DNA of 64,000 nt from UBA6814 sp040753075. GTDB lineage: Bacteria; Desulfobacterota; Desulfovibrionia; Desulfovibrionales; Desulfovibrionaceae. Under the pieces are notes generated by a model. That model was given only the letters and a program-made list of their open reading frames with translations. It had not been told where the DNA came from and did no database searches. Position 1 is the stretch's first letter, and every line of letters begins with the position of its first letter. A program made the position numbers and the translations under genes. Positions 39,301 to 46,327 of this stretch are shown here, piece after piece. The DNA lies in the NCBI GenBank assembly GCA_040753075.1, contig JBFMHA010000011.1, forward strand, positions 1-64,000. The letters are read 5' to 3'.

Positions 39301-40000
39301 CCAGGCCGAAGTCGAACTCGGTGCGGCGGGAGGGATCGAAGGGCAGGGTCCGGCCGCGCAGGCGCACGGGCCGGCCGTTGACCTCGGCGGCCAGGGTGGG
39401 CTCCACATAGGCCGCGCTGTCCGCGGGCAGGCTGGAGGCGAAGGGGACGTCCAGGGTGAAGCCGCGCACCTCGTGCCGCTTGCCCAGGGCCTGGTCCTCG
39501 ACGTCGAAGCGCCCCCGGGACACGGCCAGGCTGCGCAGCACCACGGGCAGCCCCACGCCTGCGCCCGGCTCCCCTCCTCCGCCCCCCTCCCCGGCCAGGA
39601 GGTCCGAAAAGTTGGCCGTGCCGTTGCCGGTGAAGACCAGCCGGGCGTAGGGATCATCCAGCCGCAGTTCCGACGCGCGCAGGGTCAGGGTGGGCAGGGA
39701 CAGGGCGTCCAGGTCCAGGAAGAGCCGGCCGCAGGACAGGAAGGTCCGCGATCCGTCCGGCTCGCTCACCGCCAGGCCCTCCACGGTCAGGGCCAGGGTC
39801 AGGGGGTTGAAGCGAACCCTCTCCACCCGGGCGGCGCGGTTCAGGGCGCCGGACAGGGCGGACTCCAACTGGGCGCGGACCAGGGGCGGGACCAGGAGGA
39901 ACCCGGACAGGTGCAGGGCCAGGGCCAGCCCCGCGGCGCAGGCCAGCCAGCGCCAGGGCCGGGCCAGGCCGCGCCATACCGTCCGCAGTCGCTCGAGCAT
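36371..40000 (-). CDS. DUF748/AsmA-like large envelope protein
   Basis: 1209 residues. A single N-terminal membrane helix (LARPWRWLACAAGLALALHL) anchors a very long beta-rich repetitive region with many short LSLxGLxL blocks, as in AsmA/TamB-like and DUF748 proteins. The C-terminal part VAFAPGSAALDPDAREALSAV is characteristic of DUF748. Such proteins bridge the periplasm and are thought to move lipids between membranes; the role here is inferred. It stands alone between the kinase and nfnB. Confidence 0.8.
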   Translation of the reverse strand: MLERLRTVWRGLARPWRWLACAAGLALALHLSGFLLVPPLVRAQLESALSGALNRAARVERVRFNPLTLALTVEGLAVSEPDGSRTFLSCGRLFLDLDALSLPTLTLRASELRLDDPYARLVFTGNGTANFSDLLAGEGGGGGEPGAGVGLPVVLRSLAVSRGRFDVEDQALGKRHEVRGFTLDVPFASSLPADSAAYVEPTLAAEVNGRPVRLRGRTLPFDPSRRTEFDFGLEDADLAEYWAYAPVPAGLALTSGRLSCNGSVVLEQTGELLPQLFVRGRFALRDLALAGPGGGQMAVLDGLDLELSRFSLLERALDLGRVEARGLRADLTRREDGSLDWAGLVPAAGPGEPATTPGPPFVMRCAELVLEQGRVRFTDRAAPGGFSAALESIALRAANATTGPGRADFTLSARGGAELQARGSFSLEPLGLDATVSLAGLSLPSLAPYLAETLPVRVAAGAAGGSGRVQAGPGGLVLSGVDLAVAGPALALPGAAQPFLNLDRLSLSGAGLDLAGRKAAAEVLRLEGGMLRAERRADGGLDLAALAPAGEGGEAAAEPGGPAWDLRLGKVDASGLGAEFRDLAAGPRARLALSSLDMGLENLSLDLERPVPVRLTAGFRPGGRLSLAGSLVPGTPSLRGRLELSGLPLSLVRPWLPRESPVRPERGSFSLAGDLVAAAGPGLAATFAGDAELRGLGLSGRDGGTEASLDLARATGVSLAAPGGRVRAAGVEVEEVNLSDPDGDQPALSLGRLRAEGLDLDPEARTASLRSLVLAAPAAWLEVTPRGLNLSRALQSFRPEESGEAAAGESGEPFILRLDRVRVFGGAVGFRDATVSPAATLRLARLGGQGEDLSTALGESGVRGSLSLNATVERHAPLTLAGSLAPGPEGLGISGRMSLKGLDLAPLNPYLVKFTAYPADTGKLDADLDLTVSGETLSGENRLLVRGLELGPRSETVKDPAVPIQLAMSLLADSSGALSLDIPIHGRLDDPRFDLGKVIASAVAGMVGKLVTAPFAFLGSVFSLVGERSLKGGVVAFAPGSAALDPDAREALSAVARAMDKRPRLEVTAAGAAGPDDGPALKEALFLGKLKARKFRDLKRKRQGPARPDAVEIGPEEYDRWLAEAYEAEPMDKPRNFLGLAREQPREVMERMLRDAVAVGDRELLDLAAERAAAARDFLLAAGVPAERVYVRAPALAGEGGGLVRLGLR

Positions 40001-40185
40001 GTCCCCTCCCGGCTACCCGGTCCTCGCACTCGGAGCAGATGTCGGCGCCGCCATCCGGCGGCGCCTTGGGGCGACTCCCCGACGGCGGGACTCCGCGGCG
40101 CTGTCGGGAGAGCACAACATAAACGATTGCGCGCCCATTTGATACCATAAGCCGGACGAGGACGGAAGGCCGCCGCCGCAAAGCA

Positions 40186-40213
40186 GGACGGCGCGCCCGG
40201 AGGCGCGCCGTCC
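40186..40213 (-). terminator. Strong hairpin, possible terminator of nfnAB
   Basis: A perfect 12-bp stem (GGACGGCGCGCC with GGCGCGCCGTCC) and a CGGA loop, between the nfnB stop and the DUF748 gene on the minus strand. Only a weak U-rich tail follows, so termination is plausible but not certain. Confidence 0.5.
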
Positions 40214-40241
40214 ATGGCGTCGGAAAAGGGAGGGCCGGCGG

Positions 40242-40352
40242 CTAGTGTCGCGTCCTCAAAATACCGGCAGGTATTTTGAGAATAAAAAAAGTTTGATTCC
40301 GCAACATTGCGCAGTGAAGAAATATCGCGCCACTTCGCGGACGCAACACTAG
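40242..40352. repeat. 111-bp MITE-like palindromic element
   Basis: Its ends are imperfect 14-bp inverted repeats: CTAGTGTCGCGTCC (40242-40255) and GGACGCAACACTAG (40339-40352), one mismatch. Inside is a perfect hairpin with arms TCAAAATACC and GGTATTTTGA (40256-40279), followed by an A-run. No gene fits inside. The last CTAG overlaps the stop codon of nfnB. Related pieces occur at 60055-60273. It may be a small non-autonomous mobile element or an attenuator-like repeat. Confidence 0.6.
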
Positions 40353-41770
40353 ACGCCGTTGGGGATGCCCAGGCGGCGGGCGATTTCCTTGGCCGCGCGG
40401 CGTCCCGCGCCCATGGCCGAGATGACCGTGGCCGCGCCGGTCACGATGTCGCCGCCGGCGAACACGTTGGGGATGGAGGTTTCGCCGGTCGCCTCGTCCA
40501 CCTCCACGTAGCCCCGCTTGCTCAGGGCCAGGTCCGGGGTGGCCTCGATGAGCACCGGGTTGGAGCGGGTGCCCACCGCGACGATGACCATCTGGGCCGG
40601 GATCTCGAAATACTCGTCCGTGGGCACGGGCTTGCGCCGGCCGCTGGCGTCGGGTTCGCCCAGGGCCTGGCGCTGCAGGCGGACGTGGGTGAGCCGGGCG
40701 GCCTCGTCGCCCTTGAGCTCCACCGGGTTGGCCAGGAGCTCGAAATGCACCCCCTCCTCCTCGGCGTGCTCGATCTCCTCGCGCCGGGCGGGCATCTCGT
40801 CCCGGGTGCGGCGGTAGACCACGGTGACCCGCTCCGCGCCCAGGCGCTTGGCGGTGCGGGCCGCGTCCATGGCCACGTTGCCGCCGCCGACCACCACCGC
40901 GTCCCTGGCCGGATAGATGGGGGTGCTGTAGGTGGGGAAGGCGTAGGCCCGGCCCAGGTTGGCCCGGGTCAGGTACTCGTTGGCCGAGAACACCCCCACC
41001 AGGCCCTCGCCCGGGACGCCCAGGAAGCGGGGCAGGCCCGCGCCCACGCCGATGAACACCGCCTTGTAGCCCCAGACGAAAAGCTCGCGGATGGTGAAGG
41101 TCTTGCCCCCCACCCAGTTGGTGTGGAACTCCACGCCCAGGGTGCGCAGGGCGTCGATCTCGCGCTTGACCACCTGCTTGGGCAGGCGGAACTCGGGGAT
41201 GCCGTAGACCAGCACCCCGCCCAGCTCGTGCAGGGCCTCGTAGACCTCCACCCTGGCCCCGCGCGCGGCCAGGTAGCCGGCCACGGTGAGGGAGGAGGGG
41301 CCGGCCCCGATGCAGGCCACCCGCAGGTCCTCCCGCGGGAGGCGGCAGGCGTTGCCGCCGGTGAGCACCTCGCAGGCGGACAGGGCGTGGAAATTGTCGG
41401 CCACGAAGCGCTCCAGGCGGCCGATGGCCACCGGCTCCCCGGTCTTGCCCAGGATGCAGGAGCCCTCGCACTGGGATTCCTGCGGGCAGACCCGGCCGCA
41501 CACCGCGGGCAGGGAGTTGTACTCGCGCAGCACGGCGTAGGCCCCGGCCACGTCGCCCTTGGCCAGGGGGGCGATGAAGCCCTTGATGTCTATCTCCACC
41601 GGGCAGCCGGGACGGCAGGCGGGCTTCTTGCACTGCAGGCAGCGGGAGGCCTCGGTCATGGCCTGCTCCAGGGAGTAGCCCAGGGCCACCTCCCGGAAAT
41701 TCTTGACGCGCTCGGCCGGGTCCTGCACCGGCATGTCCATGCGGGGGGCGGTCTTTTTCTTCTTGGCCAC
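40349..41770 (-). CDS. nfnB: NfnB/GltA-type NADPH oxidoreductase large subunit
   Basis: 473 residues from GTG 41770, with GGAGGGC upstream and only two bases between it and the nfnA stop. Two Cys clusters (CLQCKKPACRPGCP and CGRVCPQESQCEGSC) bind 4Fe-4S centres, followed by FAD (CIGAGPSSLTVAGYLAARG) and NADPH (VVVGGGNVAMDAARTAKRLG) domains, as in glutamate synthase small subunits. Next to the NfnA-like subunit it most likely forms NfnAB, the electron-bifurcating NADH-dependent ferredoxin:NADP oxidoreductase. Simple NADPH:acceptor (SudA-like) activity is the alternative. Confidence 0.88.
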   Translation of the reverse strand: MAKKKKTAPRMDMPVQDPAERVKNFREVALGYSLEQAMTEASRCLQCKKPACRPGCPVEIDIKGFIAPLAKGDVAGAYAVLREYNSLPAVCGRVCPQESQCEGSCILGKTGEPVAIGRLERFVADNFHALSACEVLTGGNACRLPREDLRVACIGAGPSSLTVAGYLAARGARVEVYEALHELGGVLVYGIPEFRLPKQVVKREIDALRTLGVEFHTNWVGGKTFTIRELFVWGYKAVFIGVGAGLPRFLGVPGEGLVGVFSANEYLTRANLGRAYAFPTYSTPIYPARDAVVVGGGNVAMDAARTAKRLGAERVTVVYRRTRDEMPARREEIEHAEEEGVHFELLANPVELKGDEAARLTHVRLQRQALGEPDASGRRKPVPTDEYFEIPAQMVIVAVGTRSNPVLIEATPDLALSKRGYVEVDEATGETSIPNVFAGGDIVTGAATVISAMGAGRRAAKEIARRLGIPNGV

Positions 41771-41772
41771 GG

Positions 41773-42621
41773 CTAGTGCCCTCCTGCGCCGAACTGCTTC
41801 TTGAAGCGCTCCAGGTCGGCGCGCTCTTGGCCGTGGAACTGCTCCAGGCGCTTGCGCAGTTCGCCGAAATCGACCTTGTGCGCGTCGAACTCCGGGCCGT
41901 CCACGCAGGCGAAGCGCATCTCGCCGTCCACGGTGCAGCGGCAGGCCCCGCACATGCCGATGCCGTCCACCATGATGGTGTTCAGGCTCACGGTGGTCTT
42001 GACGCCCAGGGGACGGGTGACCTCGGCCACGGCCTCCATCATGGGCACCGGACCCACGGCGACCACCTCGGCCACTTCGGGGCCCCTGGCCAGGCGCTCC
42101 TTGAGCGCGTCGGTGACCAGCCCCTGCACGCCCATGCTGCCGTCGTTGGTGGCCACCAGCACCTCGGCGCAGAAGCGGGAAAGCTCGGCATGGAACAGGA
42201 GCAGCCCCTTGGTGCGCGCGCCGATGACCGCGGACACGGTGTTGCCCGCCAGGTAATGGCCCTTGGCGATGTGGTACATGGCCGCCACGCCGGTGCCGCC
42301 GCCCACGCAGATCACGTTGCCCTTCTGCTCGATGTGGGTGGGCTTGCCCAGGGGGCCGCACACGTCGGGAATCACGTCGCCTTCGTGCAGGAGGTTGAGT
42401 CGCGCGGTGGTCTTGCCCACCACCAGGAACACGATGGTGATGGTCCCGGCCGCGGGGTCGGCGTCGGCGATGGTCAGTGGGATGCGCTCGCCCTGGGCGT
42501 GCACCCGCATGATGAGAAAGTTGCCGGGCTTGGCCTTGGTGGCGATGTGCGGGGCGTGGAGGACCATCAGACTGGTCATCCCCGGGATGAGCTCCCTCTT
42601 GGTGAGGATGCGTGCGCTCAT
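41773..42621 (-). CDS. nfnA: NfnA/dihydroorotate dehydrogenase electron-transfer-like subunit
   Basis: 282 residues from MSARILTKRELIPGMTSLMV, with AGGAG upstream. The FAD/NAD-binding reductase fold has ICVGGGTGVAAMYHIAKGHY, and the C-terminal CGACRCTVDGEMRFAC binds a 2Fe-2S cluster. In the Nfn complex this is the small subunit that uses NAD(H). The open frame continues upstream through the tRNA gene, which is an artefact. A strong tRNA terminator lies 59 bases upstream on the same strand, so the operon promoter must lie in that short gap or read-through occurs. Confidence 0.88.
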   Translation of the reverse strand: MSARILTKRELIPGMTSLMVLHAPHIATKAKPGNFLIMRVHAQGERIPLTIADADPAAGTITIVFLVVGKTTARLNLLHEGDVIPDVCGPLGKPTHIEQKGNVICVGGGTGVAAMYHIAKGHYLAGNTVSAVIGARTKGLLLFHAELSRFCAEVLVATNDGSMGVQGLVTDALKERLARGPEVAEVVAVGPVPMMEAVAEVTRPLGVKTTVSLNTIMVDGIGMCGACRCTVDGEMRFACVDGPEFDAHKVDFGELRKRLEQFHGQERADLERFKKQFGAGGH

Positions 42622-42679
42622 GGGGCGGCACTCCTGCGAAGGGTGCGGGACCGGGCCGGGCCGGACCCCGGTGGACATG

Positions 42680-42711
42680 AAAAAAGGGCTTGCGGACCCT
42701 TCCGCAAGCCC
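42680..42711 (-). terminator. Rho-independent terminator of tRNA-Thr
   Basis: An 11-bp perfect stem (GGGCTTGCGGA with TCCGCAAGCCC) followed on the minus strand by six U residues, eight bases after the CCA end of the tRNA. Confidence 0.92.
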
Positions 42712-42719
42712 ATGATTCC

Positions 42720-42795
42720 TGGAGCCAGCGCGGGGACTTGAACCCCGGACCTGCTGATTACGAATCAGCTGCTCTACCAACTGAGCTACGCTGGC
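42720..42795 (-). tRNA. tRNA-Thr (CGT anticodon)
   Basis: 76 nt including an encoded CCA. Acceptor GCCAGCG with CGCTGGC, anticodon stem GCTGA with TCAGC around the loop TTCGTAA (anticodon CGT), and the T-loop GGTTCAAGTCC are all present. It reads ACG codons. Its 5' half and upstream flank (42758-42817) are repeated at 51304-51363 and form the attachment site of the integrated element, so the 5' half and promoter of the present gene come from the element side. Confidence 0.95.
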
Positions 42796-42817
42796 CGAAA
42801 GGGAGAAGGGCCTTGTG
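42758..42817. other. attL: left copy of the 60-bp att repeat
   Basis: Identical to 51304-51363. It spans the tRNA anticodon loop to the 5' end plus 22 bases upstream. After one mismatch eight more bases also match. Confidence 0.9.
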
Positions 42818-42840
42818 CCACAGGGGCTAACAGCCGTCAA
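42813..42840 (-). promoter_or_regulatory. tRNA-Thr promoter, element-derived copy
   Basis: On the minus strand TTGACG, 16 bases, GCACAA, ending about 18 bases before the tRNA. The displaced host copy at 51359-51387 reads TTGACG, 17 bases, TCACAA. Confidence 0.45.
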
Positions 42841-42898
42841 GCGAGAGATGGTGGCACAGTCAATGTCCGGCAAAATCTGGCAGTTTTGCCTACACCGT

Positions 42899-42918
42899 GC
42901 AGGCAATTCGCAGGCAAT
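42899..42918 (+). promoter_or_regulatory. Left arm-type integrase sites (direct repeats)
   Basis: Two copies of GCAGGCAAT with an 11-base period, 82 bases inside the left core. The right end has GCAGGCAGT and ACAGGCAGC with the same 11-base period and orientation (51245-51264). This is the pattern of arm-type sites of a tyrosine recombinase. Confidence 0.55.
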
Positions 42919-43134
42919 CCAAGGGGAACAGATAGCCTGTCACTTTGCCCGCCAAACAAGCTCTCCCTACCCCCAGCAGACGTGCTGCCCACCCATCATC
43001 CTGCGGCACTGAATCACGCTGAACCTCACACCACGCAAGGAAAGTACATAGGCGGAATCCGCCTGACCAGTTCTAATTATTCCCCAGGGATGGCCCGTCA
43101 TAGTCATCCTATCCCACCAGTTACACTAATCGCC

Positions 43135-43163
43135 TTGACGGCACTCGATGTTTGGTCAAGAAT
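43135..43163 (+). promoter_or_regulatory. Possible promoter of the 43196 gene
   Basis: TTGACG, 17 bases, AAGAAT, about 35 bases before the GTG start at 43196. Confidence 0.35.
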
Positions 43164-43195
43164 ACCGGAGTGATAGCGTTGGCAAGGAGGCTCCC

Positions 43196-43462
43196 GTGAA
43201 AGTTGTTATCGAAGAGGCCGTGGAGTGCATCGCAAATGCCGCATGGTGGTCGAAACTTTCCAACAATGACTTGACTCTCTTCCCCACCAGCGAGGTGCTT
43301 TTGGAGAAGGGCGACTACAGCATCGTCATTGTTGGCGATGATGTTGAAGTCCAGAGAGGAGACGCCCTACAATTCGAGCTTGCTCTGGCCGAACTCATCA
43401 ACATCGGCAGGACTGACCTTGTTCTGTTCGTCCGCGACGAATGTAAGCGGGTGTCTGTCTGA
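43196..43462 (+). CDS. Small island protein of unknown function
   Basis: 88 residues from GTG 43196 (MKVVIEEAVECIANAAWWS), chosen for its AAGGAGG site eight bases upstream. It is acidic, soluble and alpha/beta in pattern, with DYSIVIVGDDVEVQRGD in the middle. No family was recognised. It is the first gene inside the left end of the element. Confidence 0.6.
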   Translation: MKVVIEEAVECIANAAWWSKLSNNDLTLFPTSEVLLEKGDYSIVIVGDDVEVQRGDALQFELALAELINIGRTDLVLFVRDECKRVSV

Positions 43463-43495
43463 CAGCGCAGAGAACACAAGCCCTGGAGCATCAGA

Positions 43496-43711
43496 ATGCC
43501 GGAGTACCCGCCAGTCCCGGGGGATGCCCTCCAACGCTACCTGACCAGCCCGCTCAAGCACTGCCCCTGGTGCGAGTCCACCCGACTGACCATCAAGCCG
43601 CCCCTCTTCCCCAGGACAGGGACAGGCATCACAGTCCTGAACATCTGCCAGGACTGCGGCAAGCGATGGAGGGACTTGTATGAGCGGGTGGGCATCGAAC
43701 CTGAAGTCTAA
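43496..43711 (+). CDS. Small zinc-ribbon-like island protein
   Basis: 71 residues. Two CxxC pairs, CPWC near residue 23 and CQDC near residue 51, suggest a zinc ribbon of the kind found in small phage and plasmid proteins. The ATG has CTGGAG eight bases upstream. It follows the 43196 gene by 33 bases. Function unknown. Confidence 0.6.
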   Translation: MPEYPPVPGDALQRYLTSPLKHCPWCESTRLTIKPPLFPRTGTGITVLNICQDCGKRWRDLYERVGIEPEV

Positions 43712-44039
43712 TGGTCCCGGGGGGAAGCAACGGCAAGGCTCCCTGGTCTAGCGACTCCCGGCCCCAGCCTGACGCGGCCTGGGAGGGGGGTCATTCCTGG
43801 ACGCGAAAAACGTGTGAGTGACACCACGATTACGGCATAGGGGGGGGTGGGCTTGGTCCGCATGGGGGGGGTCGCTCCCTCTCCCCCTCCCCCCTAGTAG
43901 GGCCGGCCGCCTGCTCCCGCCACGCCGCCCGGCCTGACCTGGACCGGCACCGCCCCCACTGCCCCGCGCCTCTGCTCCTGACCTGACCCGCCCCGCCTCC
44001 GGCATGGTCCCGGCCTGGACCTCACACTGTCCCGGGGTA

Positions 44040-44139
44040 GGCGCAGTGCGGATTCATGCAAGGCGCAGTGCGGACACCCCAAGTCAATACCTTGACCTCG
44101 TCCGTCCTCCTGGCCTGCTTCCTTGTCACTGGTGACAAG
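44040..44139. repeat. Direct repeats and a palindrome in the 43712-44313 gap
   Basis: GGCGCAGTGCGGA occurs at 44040-44052 and 44062-44074, 22 bases apart (two helical turns). A perfect dyad CTTGTCAC-TG-GTGACAAG is at 44122-44139. These look like protein-binding sites ahead of the recombinase gene. The rest of this 600-base gap shows no gene. Confidence 0.5.
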
Positions 44140-44313
44140 ATGCCCGCTACCAAGAGGGCCAGGAGCGGAACGCCTCCGGGGCCACGTCCCGCCTGACTCC
44201 CGGGCCTGCTGGCCCCCTGCACGGTCCCGCCATTCTTGCTCCGCACGGCCTGCCCGTGCTATTGTCAAACCATCATACGTCCGGTTGGTGAGTTGACAAA
44301 AGGAGCAGTCATC

Positions 44314-45000
44314 ATGGCGGAAGGGAAGTTTGTGTCCTACCTCCGGGTGTCCACCGCGAAGCAGGGGAAGGACGGATACGGCATGGAGGCGCAGCGGCGG
44401 TCCATTGAGGACTTCTTGAACGGCGGGAAGTGGACCCTGTTGGCCGAGTATGTCGAAGTGGAGTCCGGCCGGAAGAGCCAGCGGCCCCAGCTTGAGGCCG
44501 CGCTACGTCACTGCGACCTGACCGGGGCTACCTTGGTCATCGCCAAGATGGACCGGCTTTCCCGCGATGCCCATTTCCTCTTGGGGCTTCAACGGGCCGG
44601 GGTGCGGTTCCTTGCCACCGACAACCCCCATGCAAACGAACTTACCGTGGGCCTCCTGGCCGTCATCGCAGAGGATGAGGCCCGGCGTATCTCGGCCAGA
44701 ACCAAGGCCGCACTCGCCGCCGCGAAGAGCCGAGGGGTGAAGCTGGGCAATCCCAAGGGGGCGGCTCACCTGGGCAACAAGTACCAACCAGCCGCCACAC
44801 AGGCCACGAAGGTCAAGGCCCGGGAGGACGCGGAGAAGCTACGGGCTACGGTCCTGGGATTCCAGGCGCAGAGGGTGAAGGGGCTTCAAGCCCTGGCCGA
44901 TGCCATGAACGCGGCAAGTATCAGGACGCCTCGTGGCGGAAGCTGGTATGCAACCAGCGTGAAAAGACTGTTGAGCAGGCTGGGGATGGAGGCTGGTTGA
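44314..45000 (+). CDS. Serine recombinase (resolvase/invertase family)
   Basis: 228 residues from MAEGKFVSYLRVSTAKQGKD, with AAAGGAGC upstream. Catalytic Ser13 lies in YLRVS; KMDRLSRD and AEDEARRISARTKAAL are the other resolvase motifs. A C-terminal helical DNA-binding part (GLQALADAMNAASIRTPRGG) is of the Hin/Pin-like type. It could resolve, invert or move DNA within the element. Inverted TTGTCAA (44262) and TTGACAA (44293) flank its leader and may be an autoregulatory site. Confidence 0.9.
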   Translation: MAEGKFVSYLRVSTAKQGKDGYGMEAQRRSIEDFLNGGKWTLLAEYVEVESGRKSQRPQLEAALRHCDLTGATLVIAKMDRLSRDAHFLLGLQRAGVRFLATDNPHANELTVGLLAVIAEDEARRISARTKAALAAAKSRGVKLGNPKGAAHLGNKYQPAATQATKVKAREDAEKLRATVLGFQAQRVKGLQALADAMNAASIRTPRGGSWYATSVKRLLSRLGMEAG

Positions 45001-45065
45001 CGTAAAGTGGACACGAATTTACACAAGTCAAGCCGCACTATACAAGATGTCACGCGAGATTCCCG

Positions 45066-45093
45066 TTGCACACTGGATGAGTTGTGGTACTAT
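45066..45093 (+). promoter_or_regulatory. Promoter of the 45130 gene
   Basis: TTGCAC, 16 bases, TACTAT, about 37 bases before the ATG. Confidence 0.45.
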
Positions 45094-45129
45094 CCCGGCC
45101 ATTCTCCCACCACAACAGGAGCGTATCGC

Positions 45130-45309
45130 ATGGACGGACTGACAGTTGAAGGCATGGCCGGTGTCATTGTGTCCCCTCTGCTCTCGTACATCGAATCACT
45201 TTCTCCCGGCCCGGTCCCGGAAGTCCTCCGAGGCCTCTCGGATGGAATCGAACTGAACGTGAGGGACTTACTCAAGCACCACGGAGACGGGAGCCTGACC
45301 GAAGGATAG
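45130..45309 (+). CDS. Very small island protein of unknown function
   Basis: 59 residues from MDGLTVEGMAGVIVSPLLSY, with an AGGAG site nine bases upstream. A promoter-like pair precedes it and a strong terminator follows. It is acidic and probably soluble, with no recognised family. Confidence 0.55.
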   Translation: MDGLTVEGMAGVIVSPLLSYIESLSPGPVPEVLRGLSDGIELNVRDLLKHHGDGSLTEG

Positions 45310-45355
45310 GTGCAGCCGGGGTCCTCGCTGGGCTGGCGGCGTGTGATGTAATGAG

Positions 45356-45380
45356 AAGGGGGCCGGAAGGCCCCCTTTTT
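45356..45380 (+). terminator. Rho-independent terminator
   Basis: Stem GGGGGCC with GGCCCCC, loop GGAA, then five T. It lies between the 45130 gene and the convergent lipoprotein gene. Confidence 0.88.
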
Positions 45381-45916
45381 CATTGCCCTGTCATCAGGGC
45401 GTCATATACTGGGTCCTCTGCCCTTCTTTTTTCCACTGCCTTGCGTACAGCCTGCCACGCGACAAGTATAACTGGCTGGCCTTGGCTGTTTTTTTCCATG
45501 AGTCCGAGCCAGTACGTTGCTCTCTCCTCATCCCCAAGATTCTTACTGGCGAGGTAGGCCACGCCCTTGGCTGCTTCCATGTTGTCGCGCTGCTCACTGT
45601 GAACGCCAGGAGCGTAGGTGAATTGGGCGTAGTCCCGCATCATCCCTTCTGCCACCTTGATAGCCCCTTCATGGTCGCCAAACTTCTCACGACAAAGGGC
45701 CATCTTCGCTCTGCCGTACATAGCGCATGGTATCCCGTTACACCACAAGTCCTGCTTCTCGGCCATCTCGGTGTACTGGTCAATCGGGTGTCCTCCCCAG
45801 GGATGGCCGCACTCAAAATGGCTAGGTGAAGTCAGTACAGCCTTGAGTCCCATTGTCTCACAACCGGACAACAGGAGAGCAACAGACGCCAGGATGAGAA
45901 GGCAGGTAGGTTTCAT
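45380..45916 (-). CDS. Island lipoprotein of unknown function
   Basis: 178 residues from MKPTCLLILASVALLLSGCE, with AGGGGGA upstream. The lipobox LLSGC gives Cys19. The mature part has six further Cys in the first half (CGHPWGG, WCNGIPC, ALCREK) and helical, TPR-like spacing (GDHEGAIKVAEGMMRDYAQF). It is the only exported protein and the only minus-strand gene of the element, with its own near-consensus promoter, so it looks like a cargo gene. Confidence 0.7.
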   Translation of the reverse strand: MKPTCLLILASVALLLSGCETMGLKAVLTSPSHFECGHPWGGHPIDQYTEMAEKQDLWCNGIPCAMYGRAKMALCREKFGDHEGAIKVAEGMMRDYAQFTYAPGVHSEQRDNMEAAKGVAYLASKNLGDEERATYWLGLMEKNSQGQPVILVAWQAVRKAVEKRRAEDPVYDALMTGQ

Positions 45917-45932
45917 GGGTCCCCCTGGCGGG

Positions 45933-45961
45933 ACTATACAGGAAGCCCCCGGCAGCATCAA
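45933..45961 (-). promoter_or_regulatory. Near-consensus sigma70 promoter of the lipoprotein
   Basis: On the minus strand TTGATG, 17 bases, TATAGT. The predicted transcript would begin only about ten bases before the ATG, right at the ribosome site. Confidence 0.6.
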
Positions 45962-46147
45962 GTCTCTGGCAAACAACTAGCCGCGACTACTCTGCTTTTC
46001 CGAGAACTGCCCACTCACGAGGGGGGTAAGCCCCACGAAAGCCACTGCCCGATACCCAAGGTCATCCCGACCACGGACAGGCTGGAAAATGAGCGATGAG
46101 CCAAGGGGCTGTCCCCGGGGCCTGGGCTGCTCCGTGCTGCTCGGTTC

Positions 46148-46168
46148 TGCTTGAGCAGTGCTTGAGCA
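46148..46168. repeat. Tandem 11-bp repeats TGCTTGAGCA
   Basis: TGCTTGAGCA occurs twice with an 11-base period (46148 and 46159), then a half copy. Each unit is itself nearly palindromic (TGCTtgAGCA). They lie in the 45977-46327 gap ahead of the Cro-like gene and may be its operator. Nothing else is seen in this gap. Confidence 0.45.
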
Positions 46169-46327
46169 TGAGCAGGCGTCCCGCAGTCATCACGCAGGCA
46201 TTCGGCAGGCGTTCACCTCTCCCGGCCTGACCCTGGATATGGGGAAGAAAGGGGATGAGCGGTCCCGACGAAACCGCCCGCCTCGCCCTGGTAGAGTCGG
46301 AGAAAAACTTGGAGGAGGATTCCGACC

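Noticed and set aside
32966..40150. A 2394-codon open frame opposite the kinase and DUF748 genes
   Set aside because: Antisense shadow of high-GC coding sequence, with no domain, no ribosome site and abnormal composition.
42632..42906. N-terminal extension of NfnA reading through the tRNA
   Set aside because: The residues SVAQLVEQLIRNQQVRGSSP are the usual translation of a tRNA gene; the real start at 42621 has a ribosome site.
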